Of a stretch of 24,904 bases of DNA, positions 1 through 13,500 are shown in pieces. Source of the DNA: Didymodactylos carnosus (taxonomy: Eukaryota; Rotifera; Eurotatoria; Philodinida; Philodinidae). The notes below the pieces were generated by a model. That model ran no database searches. It had not been told where the DNA came from and saw only the letters and a program-made list of their open reading frames with translations. Where the stretch lies: the NCBI GenBank assembly GCA_905250885.1, contig CAJNOQ010002330.1, forward strand, positions 1 to 24,904, read 5' to 3'. Position numbers and translations under genes: made by a program. Within the stretch, counting starts at the first letter, position 1; each line of letters opens with the position of its first letter.

Positions 1-1528
1 ACTCATAATATGGAATGGCAGCATCTGATTCCGGCTCATCTAGTGTAGTATCATCAAATATTGGCTGTTGTTCGAAGTAAACTGTTGGCTGTATATCGGC
101 AAATTTTTGTTCGTCAAAGCTAAATTCTGATTTTATATCAATGCGAGGGATTTCTGGCGATGATTGCCTACTGTCAATTGTTGGGGATGTTATTGAAGGT
201 GACAAACTTTGTTGATGTGCGTAATGTCGATGTTTCCACAAATTTCTGATTCCGTCGTCGGGTGATGTTGCTGTATCAATATCAGGAACGAAAAATGTTG
301 CACTACTATTTTCAACGGGTTTGACCTCCGCTCCTGATGCTATTGGCTCTGAAGTTACCGCTATCGCTGACAATGCCTTCGACGGCTCTTGGGAAATTGA
401 AGAAATAGTACGGATTTCTTGTTGAGCCTTCAGTTTCTCATTTTGACCAGAAATATTTTGTTCTAAATCTGTTACTGGTAGTTCGATAGCAACAGCATTG
501 ATTGATGAAATGTTTCTATTCGCATCATCTATATTTTCTATGTCATTATCACGCTTTCCAGATGATATTGTTTTAATATAATCTTTCGCATTCAGTTGTA
601 ATATTTCCTCCTCTAATTCTTCTATAACTTTTCCTAATTCTGCTACTGATGCCGTATTCTCTCGCGAATCATTTAATGCTTTGTTGTCAGTAATATGTAA
701 ACTCTGTAAAGCTGTGTCGGTTTGTCGAAGTTTGTCAATAATAGTTTCATGTTCGTCTTTTACTTCATCAGTGGTATCTGACGATACTGGCTCTTGTTCA
801 ACCTGTGTCACAGGTTTTCTACTTTTTACCTCGTCGATTGTGTTATTAATGCTATTGACAATTTCATACAAGCCATCGATCTTTGGTTCAGCTTTAAGAT
901 CTTCGGTTTGTTGAAGGAGCGTTTGTGGTGCTGTGGTTTTCTCATCGGTGTCAGAAGTGGGACGTAAACCATCCACTACTTTCTGTATGGTTTCAGACGC
1001 TGTTGTCAGTGGAGCAATGACCGCTTGTCGAACGTTGTCAAACAGGCTTGGTTCTGGTTGAGATGGCTCTGAGCTGGTTTCGATCTGGGTAGTAGAATCG
1101 TCTGTTGAAGGTTGTTTTGTACTTGTCAATGATGGGATACTATCAATCACTTTTTGTGCTGTATCACTGGCCTTTTGTCGAAGTTTGTCAATAATAGTTT
1201 CATGTTCGTCTTTTACTTCATCAGTGGTATCTGACGATGCTCGCATTAATGTCGGTTTGTCATTAATGAATACTTTTTCTTGAGTCAGACTCAATGATTG
1301 CAATGGCTTTTCATCGTCGGTTCGCGATGAGGCTTTTTGTGGTGAAGACGTTTGATCATCAGTTTGTCGCAGTTTGTCAATGATGGCTTCTTGTCGGCCT
1401 TTTATTGCATCAGTGGTATCTGATTTTATTGGACTTAATTGCGTTTGTTCAACTACTTGTTTATTCTCCAATGGTAGTTTGTTTGTCGAGTCTAGGTTGG
1501 CTGTCTGTATATTTGTTACCGTTGATTT
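1..1528 (-). CDS. Exon 6 (residues 2680-3188, open at window edge): C-terminal helical repeats, partial
   Basis: Frame continues from exon 5 and is open for 509 codons to base 1, with the last codon split by the window edge. It has no start or stop of its own. Parts: three copies of a SDTTDxxK...IIDKLRQ repeat (residues ~2715, 2778 and 2928); helical modules IIDKLRQKASDTAQKVIDSI and FDNVRQAVIAPLTTASETIQ; an acidic coiled-coil-like stretch AELGKVIEELEEEILQLNAK (~2974-2993); then a Pro/Ser/Asp-rich tail with SP sites (SLSPSITSPT, RQSSPEIP) and an acidic, aromatic end. More sequence must lie beyond the window. Confidence 0.82.
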
Positions 1529-4500
1529 CTAAAATCAGAATGAAAGCAGTAATATCAAAATGCTTGCCTTTTTCATCCTAAAATCTGATAATTGATTAAC
1601 TGAGCTGATTAATTAATAACGTTTCTTCAGACACTACATAGAGTATGAGTCTGAGAGAATAAAAATTGGTAAAAATATTTACTTCAGCATTCCAGTATAG
1701 AAAAAGTCATTACTATTATATTATCGTACCTTTCCATTTGAATCGATTGTTTCGTCGATATTTGTTGCATCCTTTGTTAACTGTTGTTGTTTTTCAATAA
1801 TTGATTTACTTTGAGTTGACGAGGCTGTATCAGAGATTAAATTCTGTTCAGTCGCACTAGAAGCCGTATCTTTGAGAGATTTCTGCACATTTTTTAATAA
1901 ACTTCGTTGTATGGACGAGTCATCGGATATTGTCTGTTGTACAATTTTATTGGACAGTTTTATTTCTCCTTTATTCTCGCCTTCTTGTTCAATTATTAAC
2001 GATGGTAATGACGTTTTAATGGTAGTTTGTACCGTTTCACCAACATTTAAAATAGCATCCTTAAGTGCGTCAAGTAAACCAGACTGGTTAAATGATTCAT
2101 CTTCGTTAGGTTGTTTTCCTCCTGATACGACTGAACTGTTTCGTAAAGTTTTAGTTTTTGGCTGCAGCTTAATGTCTAAATGAGTAAAAGCAACTTTTAG
2201 CACTCGATTGCTGTAAATGGTTTAAATAATTTTGTTTTGTTTTGGACCTTTCGAGTTCTTCGAATATACTCCATCTAACTTAATATTTGTGAATGGAAAG
2301 TCGAAATGTGGGAAGAACTTAAAGTATTTGTAAAGATATAAATATCATCTTGATACAGGTTTCTGTACATTCACGAAAAGAGAAAAGAAAAAAACTTATT
2401 CATCATGTCAGATTGGCTTCTCACGTCTTTTCTTTGTTTCATGCAGACTTTAAGACATTAATATGATTCCGTGTTAAATTTCTTAACTTAATTTAAGACT
2501 TCAGCTTATTTGTAAAGTAATTTTTGTTCTGTTACTAACAGCTCTCAGAAAATTGACATCAGCAGTACTAATGTGCAATTCAATAATTCTTCTCTTAAAA
2601 TCCTATCTAATTAAAACTATAAATAACATCAAGGCTAAGAAAGAATTATATTCTATGGCTCTATTTTCTTCCAACAACTGATTTATTAGTAGTCAATCGA
2701 TGTTTTTCCTTGAACCAACGTAAGTTACATCTTATCTATTGTTGAAAAGCTTGATCTTGTTTTCACAAGGCTATGATTAAAAAGACACTTAAGGCAACTA
2801 AATGCAAACTGGTAGCGCAGAAATCGACATCCGAACTACTAGAAAAATGAACGTCTTTCTATAGGATACATAGTAATAACGCGCGTCGAAAAATATTTCA
2901 GATGGAGTAGAAAGTCTTTTCTTTTTACCTGAACGCTTTGGTTGGTCAAATTTAATTTCGACTGGTGCTTTTCCGGATGTTTCATTTTTTGGCCTGTCTG
3001 TATGTAAATCATCCCATTTTGAAGTAACGGTCGCTTGGGTTACTTCAGTTTCACCTATTGATTTGGGTATAATATCAACCGGTTGTTCTTTAGTGGCAGG
3101 TTCTTCCAGATTATGGGTAACAGATGTTATTCCAACTAGATCATCCCAGGTAGCCGATGGGAGTACTTCGTCGACATTTACTGGAATTTGATGTGACGCA
3201 ATAGTTTCTGGTCGATGATGGGTCCCAAATAATGCGTCATTCGTGGCTTTAGAAACTAATTCGTTGGCTATTCGATCAATTTGATTTGACGATTCATTTT
3301 CAACAAACTGTTCAGATAAGTCTTCATTCGAAGCTGAAAGTGTTATTTTTGTTACTCCGTGTTCTTTAGTGATAATCGGTAGTGGACCAAAGTCTTCATT
3401 GTCAGTTATTTCATCGCCGTCAACACTTAGTATGTCATCTTCATTTTCAATATCATTTGTGATATTGTCAATTTTATTTTGGATAGTCTTCATTTGTTCA
3501 AGTAAATCATACGCTTTTTGATCAACAATTTCACTTTCAGTAACAACATTTGCTCTCTCACCGCTACTAAATACTCTGCTAACAAACGAACCACCCTGTT
3601 TATCGTCAATGCTTGTAGAATGTGGCTGTGTCTTTGAATCTGACTCATTGATTTGTATCTGACTTATATACGGTTGGGTAAATGATGTTATTGTCCTTGT
3701 TTGTACATATTTTGCGGGTTGTAATGATGGTTGGGTAGATGAACGCTCAATTTCTGATATATAGTTCTTTTTCGAATTAATAGATGTAGAGATGCTTGAA
3801 ATAGGCTCCTCATTTTTAATTAAATTTAGATTTGAGTCAGTGATAGTTGAAGTAGAAATTATTGAATTTAAATTATTTCTATTATTAGCTTCATTTCTTG
3901 ATCGGGTTTCATGAGGATAATGTGTATCCTCGTTAATCAATGTTTTTCTTACATCATATGTACCATCAACATATCGACGTTTTTCAGTTGTATCTGTTGG
4001 AGGTCGAGAGTATGTAATATTGCTGTCTATCGTCGATGCAGTGGGCGTTAATTGTCCAGAATAATCATTAATATTCAGTAGATTCGAACGATCTGGACTA
4101 GAAAATAAGTGTTGGTAATAGGATGATTCATCTCGATATCGACCAGCCGAACTTTGCCTTGAACTTGATTCAGATACTGTACCGGATAAATTTCCATCGG
4201 TATCAGTTGTCATTGAATCCTCACCTGGTTTTCGCTTACGTTTGGTACGACGTTTACGTATTTTACGAAAATTTCTCGATTCTGACCTTGATCGATCTAG
4301 TTGTCGACAAGAGCGAAGTTTATTTTTTTCGTAAACTAATTCGTAGACAATTTCTTCGCTAATTGTAGGCTCAGTTTCTTCAAATTCTACTAATTCTTCG
4401 ATTTTTAATTCACCTTCTGTTCTATATGTTGGTTTATCACCCCACCTTTCTATTAATGTTGGATAATGATTAATATCGGTCGTCTCAAGGATTTCTTCTA

Positions 4501-7500
4501 ATATTATTTCTTCATCACTAGTATCGAGATAATGTCTGCCCTGATTTGGTGGTGGTGAACGAAAACGAGAAAGTGATGGATATGATGGTTCACGATGAGT
4601 AGACCGCGTTGGACTAGTAACAGATGCTGTGTAAATATGTAATGAATGCCGTGGTAAATTACTATCGATTGCTGCTAATGTAGCTGAGCCTGTACTAGAT
4701 ACGAGAGAGCCGACAGTTGACGATGATGATGTGACGATAGGCTGTGGTTTTACTGATGTTCGAGTATCTGAGCGACTTATGCGAACTGTACTATCGTACG
4801 GTTGATGTTGTTGTGTCAAACGATGATCCATGTTGTTTTTATTATTTTCAATTTCCGTTGAATGAATATTTAGGATTTTATTTGGTTGTAAAGTAGTTTC
4901 AAATGATTGTTGTCCATTACTAATATGATCTGCGGACAGCGCCGCATCAACTACGCTTTCTTGTGTTGTTCTAACTGAATCAGAATTTGTTTGTGCATCT
5001 CCGATTATTTTTTCTTCTTTTTCGTCTTTTTCTGGATTCTTTATTTTTTCACCTATCGTTATTTGGTTATGCATAATTTTTTTCGTCTCATTTTTTTTCT
5101 TCTGTTCTTTTTCTTCTTCTCTTACACCTTCGACAATTTTGTCCATCCCATATTCTACGTAAACATTCTTTTTTTTACTAAATTCATCGTCCACTGTATC
5201 ATTATACAATTGTTTTTTATTATTATCATCTGCATCTTCAATTATTTTATCATCATAAGATTTTTTAGACTTTTTCTCATTATTATTAATAGTACTACTC
5301 CTATGGACGGTTATCGGTATTGCTTTAAAGTGTTGTGATTCATCTTTTGTTCTAGTTTTAGTTTTTTCTTCTGATTTATCATTCATTTCCTTTACACTTT
5401 TTTCCTTACTATAATTTTCGTTTTCTATTAAAAGCTCATTAATATTGTTTAAGCTATTGTTATTTGCATGCTCGTCTATGGATTTTTTCTTTTCATTGTT
5501 GTTTAGTAATGTTAGTATTTGTACATTACTAGTTTCGTTTTTTCCTTGTTCTGTTGGACTTTTTTTTCCTTGTTCTGTTTCTTCCTGACTGTATTTATTC
5601 GTTGTTGATGATTGCATTTTTTTTTGTTGATTCGTTTCTTGTTCTTTTTCCCATTTTTCTTCTTCTAGTAGTTGCAAATTTTTATTATTATTCTCATTAC
5701 TTCTGTTGGTATTATTCATAATAGCTGATGTTGTGACATTTATTTTAGATGTTGTGTGATTTTCGTCATCTCTCCTCCTCTCACCATTATCATTCAGTTG
5801 TGCAAGCGTAGGTGTTATATTTAAAGTAGTTATTTCCTGCATTTTATTTTTATTACTTTTATTACTGCTATTATTAATCTCATCATATAAATTCTCGTCT
5901 AACAGCTGCACGTGTTGGCATTCAATATTTTTTTTTGTTGGTTCTGTGGCAGGTTCTGAATGAGAAAGAAAAAAATATTGGAATTAAAATTTCATTGACA
6001 CGAAATTTGTGTTTTCTGTACATGCAACATCGTGGTTTGAAAAAAAAAATTTTTTTCTATGTGTTCTTTTTGATTATTTGGATCATAAGTGCAAAAGCAA
6101 ATATTATAATAGACGACAGCAGTCACTTTGCTGTATATGTAGTTCACAGAGGCATTTAAATATTAGTATCATTAGTGGTAGTACCTGCAGTATCATTCAT
6201 TTGACTAACAGGCGTTTTTGTATCGTTTTTGTTAAAAAAATTGTGTTGTTCATCTACAACTATCGTGGATGGTATACGTTGTTGTTCTGCTGTTGCTATT
6301 GATGTACAAACATCATCCTTTTTATTTTTATCTTCTAAATCGTTAGTCGATTTAAAATTACTATGTTCATCAGAATCATTGGTTTTTGTCAATATTTCAT
6401 TTTGTGTCCGAAATGTAGATACTGGCTCATTAGATGATGCTTGTTTTCTATCGTTGAATACATCTTTTTCCTGTACGATAGAGGATTGTGCAGAAGCATT
6501 TATTTTTTGCGATACATCTAGTAAAAGAGAAAAAAAAATAGAATGAATCAAATGGTTAAAAACGCTAGATATTCACGGAAGAAAGCCTTAAAGATACTTC
6601 CACAATTATCTTTTTCCCGAGATAGACAACTAGTTTCAACTTTTCCTCAGATGTATGATAGAGTTTTTCAATAAATTGTAGTGTAATTTAATTGCTATTA
6701 GTTCTAAAATAATAGATTTTTTTCATAAATTTAGAAGTTTGTTTTGTAATATCTTAGATGGTTAGTGCGCTCCTCATACTATTCTGATTTAGGATAAAGT
6801 TACTTTATTATTAGACATTTATTACTTCCTATTCTAGTAGAAACTTGATCATATTATGCGAAAACTAAATGCATCTATCCAGATCTGTATGATTGTTTTA
6901 AGCATATAGTCTAATATAGACTTCAGGAATGAAATTCTTATTTTAATTTCTATCGATTTTTTCTAACTGAATAGCTGAATGTATTATCTATATGCATGTC
7001 GACATATATTAACAAAAAAAAGTAGCATTGATAATAATTGACTGTCATAAAAAATATATCGGGTATCTATATACAGTATATGTTTTCATTTTCCAAGGTG
7101 TGCATTCTATACGCAACTCATTAAAAATTACTCTTTCATTGCTATTTGAAATAAACATTGATCGATGTTATCGTATAACTTATTGACAGAATCATATAAC
7201 AAAATGAGAAACATTCAAGACGTATAGGTATAAATGAATGTGTCATGTTTATAAATCAAAACTCGTCGATAATAATACAAAACGAACTCAAATTAAATTA
7301 ATTTCATAGATCTTTTTTTGTCATTGATAGTTTCTCAATTAATATGTAGAGTACTTGTAGTTTTTATGCGGTCTAATGGACGTTAAACTTCTGATGTATA
7401 AATAATGTTTAGCAGATCAATTGAATGAGATACAATGTTTTTTATGCTAACGATTGAGAAAAAAATGTATATAATCTATTGTGTATGAAGTATGACAACG

Positions 7501-10500
7501 ACATTTTTACAAAACAATAACAAGTTTGTATGAGAAGGATTTCTTTTATTTAGATTCTTTGTACTAGTCGATTCGAATAAATAAGTGATCTCTCGTCTAA
7601 ACATGTTTATCTAATACGTATATTTCAGAAATTAACTGACGCAAAAAAACGTGATGTATAACTGACACATGCACGAATTTGACGTGTATATCACCGATAT
7701 GCTTCTCATTAAGTGCGATGGCGCGGTAATTCTAATAGGATTTCTAAAAGTGCTTTATCTTTTGCGTTTCTTTAACCTGGATACCACTGACACAGAACTT
7801 GGTCAATAAGAACAAAGAGACTATATTATAAGCAGTAAAGCATTTTAGTGTAGTTTAAAACTATTAATGTGACAAATAGCCTGTAGATCTATCTTAAGTT
7901 GAAAAATATAGTGAATTTATGAATGTAGATCAGATTTAAATTACCTGGTATTTCATCAGATGTATGCTCTTGCTTCTGGTTTGATGGTAATTCCTCGAAA
8001 ACGTCCTCCTGATCTAATGATTCGTGATGTACCACTCTTTTTGAATAATATGATGGTCGATATTGATATTTGTGTTGATATGGCGTGTAATGTTTCAATA
8101 ACGATGACGCCGATCCCGTCTTTGGAGTTGTCGGTACTTGTTGCGGACCAGGTGATGGTGTTTGTCTTGGTGAATATGAAATCATTTTCAAGACATCAAC
8201 CATAATGCGTGTGAGTGAATGGACGCCATTGAGATGTTGATGAGCACCGGGTCCAGATTGAGAACGTGTTCTCTGTGATTCACTTTTTTTTGAGGTAGAC
8301 GATGATGGTTTAGCTGCTGGAAATACAAATGTTTTACCGGAATACGTACGTTGACGATTTCTGTATGATGTGTCACTATAGTCGTAATCATATTCGCTAT
8401 ATTTTGACAATGGAGAATATAAGGGATAATTTCCCGTGTTATTTCGTGAATGATAAGCTGGTACACTGGAGTATTCATTTGAACTACCATCACCAATAGT
8501 CAACGAGCGATCTTTTGGATGTTGTTGGTGCTGATGGTGATGCCACGCCGGATTCCAGTTCCCTAACTGTGAGGTAGTATTACTATTATATCGCTGTTGT
8601 TGCCATGAGTGATATTCTGGTAAAAGTGGTCGAATACTAGGCTGACGATATGACTCTGAATAATAACGTAAGCGTGAATCGGCGTGCGGCCGTCGATTGT
8701 GTTGAGCTAATTCAGAACGGTATGTCGGAGACATGGTTAACGGTTTGAAAGTAGTAGCATCCGGATTTAAATGACTGTTAACAAATACTCGTTCATCCAA
8801 TTTAACGTAGGTTGAATGCCTTCTCTCGTTGTTGGAAGAAGATGGGGAGCCTATATGTAGTAGACGAGCTAGTTCTCTACTGGCTTCATTTAAATCCATA
8901 TTTTTTCCCATTTGAGATGTTTCCTGCTCTGGATTAGGACCAGTAGGTATCGTTTTATTTTGTTGTTGTATTGATGAATTAAAATGGTGGTGAGTATTCA
9001 TTACTCCTGATGTTGGTTGATCTATATCATTGTCTTTAACACTAACAGAAGCACGCTTTTCATCATTTGACAAAATATCAGCTACAGATACCTCAACAGA
9101 CGTAGATGGTAAACGTTTTGATATATTAGTGATAGTTGTTGTTTTGGGACTTTGTGGTAACGACGAGGGTGTGCGAGGTGAAAGAGAAAGATCAGAGGAT
9201 ATTAACGAAGCAACTTTAGCGTCAACTGTAGACGATGGTTTAGATTTTACTTTACTTCGACCTTTCTTACTATGTTCCTGCTCAGATTCAGTTGACGACA
9301 CATGTAAATTACTAGGTAGTTGTTCGAAATCGGATCGTGCATCATCAATTGATTGTTTTGCTATTTCAGAAGTAGAAATTTGTAAGGATTTTTTAGCATT
9401 ACTACTTGATTCTTCATCCATGGTTTCATTTTCTGTTTTCAATTCACTGTCATACTTATTTTTTATTGTTGTATTATTGTTTCTTTTTACTGTCGATGTT
9501 GATGTCATTGTTATCGGCTCGTTCTTCTCATTTGAAATAAAATCATTATTAAACTGTGATTGCTTTGTTGTAACAGTGTCATATGTGGTCTAAAAAAAGT
9601 AAAGGAAAAAAACCGAACAGAAAATTTTGACATGTTTTTCTGCAAATATACAAGTTTTAATCAAAAAAGGCACAATCAAGGTATATAACGCACGCATTCC
9701 TTTGTGCTCATATGTAAGGATATACTGTAAAACTCTTAAACGAGAGCTTAACCACATTAAACATTGATCAGATATTTCATCTTCCATCTGCTTAGTTCTA
9801 AAATGTTAAAAATTCCCTCATAACGGCTACTGGATTGTGAAATGCATTAATTTACTTTCGACTACATAGGTTCAGCAAACTGGTGGAAGAAGATCGTTCT
9901 ATGGACAAGCTGCGTCCTTCTTTCGTATAACATTGTTACTTAGCCAAAGATTAACGTACTTATATACCTCCCAAAAAGAACTTAAATTTATCTCTAAAAT
10001 TAGTCACAGTTTCTGAAATCAACAGATGTAGATTAATGATTAGTGCTTTCCTAATTGAAAACTCAGCGACCCAGTTCATTATGTATCTATAAATACAATT
10101 TTTAGTCCTCCTCTGAAGCTGGTAAACTAAAACTTTTTCAAAAACAAATAATCATCGTTACACATATTCTTTAAATGCTATGATTTAATGCTGATCGACA
10201 ATAGACAAAATGTTAAAGGATGACTTGAAGTCAAAATCGAATAAATATTAATTGATATTTTTTTCTTTCTTCTGTCATACCTTCTTATCGATCCGAAAGA
10301 AAACACATATCACCTTTTTTGCAAAAGATAAAACGTCACATTTTGTTGATGCTATCGTTAACATGAACAAACCCCTTTTTTAAGCACAAATGACTGATGA
10401 GATTAGTTTTACTAACGTCAACATTCAATAGATACTATCAAACTGATTCTACAGACCATATCAGGTCAATATATATCTCAAACAGATATTAAGATTTTGT

Positions 10501-13500
10501 ATAGTTTTACTGTTTCATTTTGTCTTTCTGCTATTCTATCTTAAGATCTGATAAAATCCTCTTAAAATCGTCTTATTAACATATTTTTAAATGACACATA
10601 TTTCTGAGTAATTGACTTAACACAAAAATATTAGATAGAAGGAAACATCGTATAGCCAAAATACGACTCATTAAACAAATTAGATAAACATCAAAAATAA
10701 TCAAAAGAAAGATAAGAGCAATAATGAGGATCAATATCTTGAGACTGTAGAAGTCGTGCTCATATTACGACGCTCATATGAGCTAAGGTTTCCAGTCATG
10801 AAATAGAAATAAGGTGAATTTTTTTACGTATAAAAATGTGTCGCTTTAGGAACTGAAAAACATCCCAATTTGTTTCTATTTTGCGTTAATGTAATATTCA
10901 AGAAAAAAAAAATGTTTCTTTTACTTTTATATTGGAGAGAAAAATGTTTTTCTCTATGGAAGTTTATATTGAGAACAATTCATACTGCTTCCTACGCATT
11001 AAAACGCTTTTACCTTTAAAAAGAAATTTTCAAACCTCAGTTTTGCGGAATTCAATATTCAGAAAAGCTAGCGATAATAAAGACGTATCTTAATTAGTTG
11101 TGCGTATCGGTTTTCTCAGCTTACATACAAACTGTAATGCATCTAAGTAATCATTTGTCTATTGGACCATTGAAAGCTCGACACATACGAGATCCAACCT
11201 TCACAGTATATTTTCGAAAATTTCCAAAATTATTTGACTGAGAATACTTTCATTAAAAGTTATAAAAGTTTTTGTAAGAAACCTAAAAATGGTTCAGAAC
11301 AATAACTATGCAAAACTACAAGTTTTTTAAATTTTTACTTGAAGTATCTTCTCTAGTGAATGTACTGACTCTAAGGTATCTGAATATTAAATAAATCTCT
11401 GAATGATACCCATCCAGGGTACTGATATTGATAAAAATACCTGTTAAGTATCTAAACAGACTGTTTGGATATTTAATTACTGAACAAGCTTCACTAAGAT
11501 ACCCATGTACGTTACAATCAACCTTTTGTTTTGCGTGATAATTTATTTTTTAAATAATAAAGTTCTTTTCGCTAACACGCAGATGACTCTCGTGACATGT
11601 ACAAGATCGAATTGTCCACTGCACAAAAGTACCATAATGATTAATGGCAGACAGGCTATTTAAAAACGATTAATTAAAAATTGCTTTGATTATGTGGAAA
11701 TATGTCGATGGAGTACCCGTTGTTCACATACTGAAATACAATTCACCAGGGCGCTTGGTCAGATACATACAAAGTACCTTAAGATCCTCAAATATCCAGA
11801 AATTTCTCTGGTACTTGTGATACTACCGATAGTAAAGTACCTGTTTGAAAACTCACACTCAGCACATTAACTGGACTGGTGCTAAAACACTTTAAACATA
11901 ACGTGCGATACATTTTTGTGGCTCAATCATAAACAAGATTTTCTTGAACACCTGAATGCAAAACATGGCAAAATATTCTACTATGATGCCTACTGATTAA
12001 TAAATAAGTATTTCTGGACTGCTTCTATGATACTCATTCAGACTTAAATAATTTAATTTTTAAAATACTCCATTTCCACTTTTTCTCAACTTTGGAATGA
12101 TCTAAACCCTCAAAGAATCAGTACCCATTCCAGATTAAAGATATAAATATTCATAGAGTAACATATTTTATATACAGTGGGACTCAATCAAATACTTCTG
12201 TTTTTTACCAAAAAATTGGCTAAAATGAATGAATGTTACTAATAGTACCCTCTTTCATTCTTGTTATTAAACATCTACATTTTAAAAAATAAAAAACGTC
12301 AACTCAAATCAATGAAGCAGAACGGCATGTAAATATTAAGTACTGGAATTATGTTATATAAACACCTCAATGTGCAAGGGTGTTAGAACAAATAGTATAT
12401 AATGATTTTCGACTAAAAAATTTCCCACAATGGTTAATTACATTGACTGACGGCTAAAATTATGTGTTTAATGAGTTATGTGTATCAGGGCGTTTTCTGT
12501 ATGTATTTGAAACGTTCTTTTTCTAGAGAGAGCAAAGGCTACGCAACATTTTTACTTAATTTTATGTTTTCAAATGGAGGCTCTGTTATTCAAAAGAAAA
12601 ATTCTGAAAGTTTTCCTAGATCTTCGAAAAGATCTTCAAATCTTGATATAGAAGCCTACTTTTGAAACAAGGATTCGCACCAAAAGATGAGAAAAGAAAT
12701 CTCTCAAGACAGATCCTATATCTCTTTTCTCTTGCTAACTTTAAATTAGTTATAGACCCTATTTTTAAGTTTGGGAAATAGTATCACAATCAACTAGAAA
12801 AAGAAACAATGGGTATATAACTCGTTTGAAATTGGTGGAGAGAAAAGAAACATTGTTTATTATGTAATGATGATGAATAGAAGTAAATAAAGAAGCAAGG
12901 AAGAACTACATCACTTCATCTTTTTTAGAACCCCAAACTGCCTTTCTGCATTAACACGTCTCCACAACAACAGCATAGTTATTTAACTGTTGTGCATACG
13001 CTTTGTGGTGTGTCTTCTTCAGTCATGGTTATGACAGATGGCGCTCCCCTCTAAGATGTTACTTTCAGCTTTATTTTACTAACAATTAAGATTAAGAAAC
13101 AGAAACTTTGATTAATATTAATGATCTTTTATGCAGACTTTATAGAAAGGATAGAAAAATACCAAAGCCGACTTGTTTGAAAGTCATATATTGAACCCAG
13201 ATTTATAATGATGTCAAAAGAAAAGATTTATTTCTACAAAAAATACTAAAAGATAAATAAAGAATAAAGAGAAGCAATCCTTTAATGAATTATTTTGATC
13301 AGCGCTGTATGTGGTATGAAAGAAGATTTAACTGGAAAAACTGTTCTTATTAATTAACTGCACACTTCGTATTTTTCGAAAACACTTGTTATATTAAGGA
13401 TCGAATTTTTCATCTAGAATATTTATATATATGAACGTAGTTTCGTCCCTGTATCTCGTTCAGCAAGATTCTGAAAGCATAAACATTTTTCTTGCAAAAT

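Noticed and set aside
4084-4094. B-box-like GATTCGAAC
   Set aside because: It lies inside the coding frame of exon 4 and has no matching A box.
4991-5338. Plus-strand open stretch of 115 codons, Phe-rich
   Set aside because: It is antisense to exon 4, where Lys/Glu/Asn-rich coding sequence reads as Phe/Ile/Leu on the other strand.
8188-8496. Minus-strand open stretch in another frame within exon 2
   Set aside because: It overlaps the in-frame exon and is repetitive His/Ile/Val sequence typical of a shadow frame.
9030-9593. Plus-strand open stretch of 187 codons
   Set aside because: It is antisense to exon 2, which fits the spliced minus-strand gene; it has no motif of its own.
12462-12665. 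Plus-strand open stretch of 67 codons in intron 1
   Set aside because: No conserved motif and no splice borders; length is within chance for this composition.
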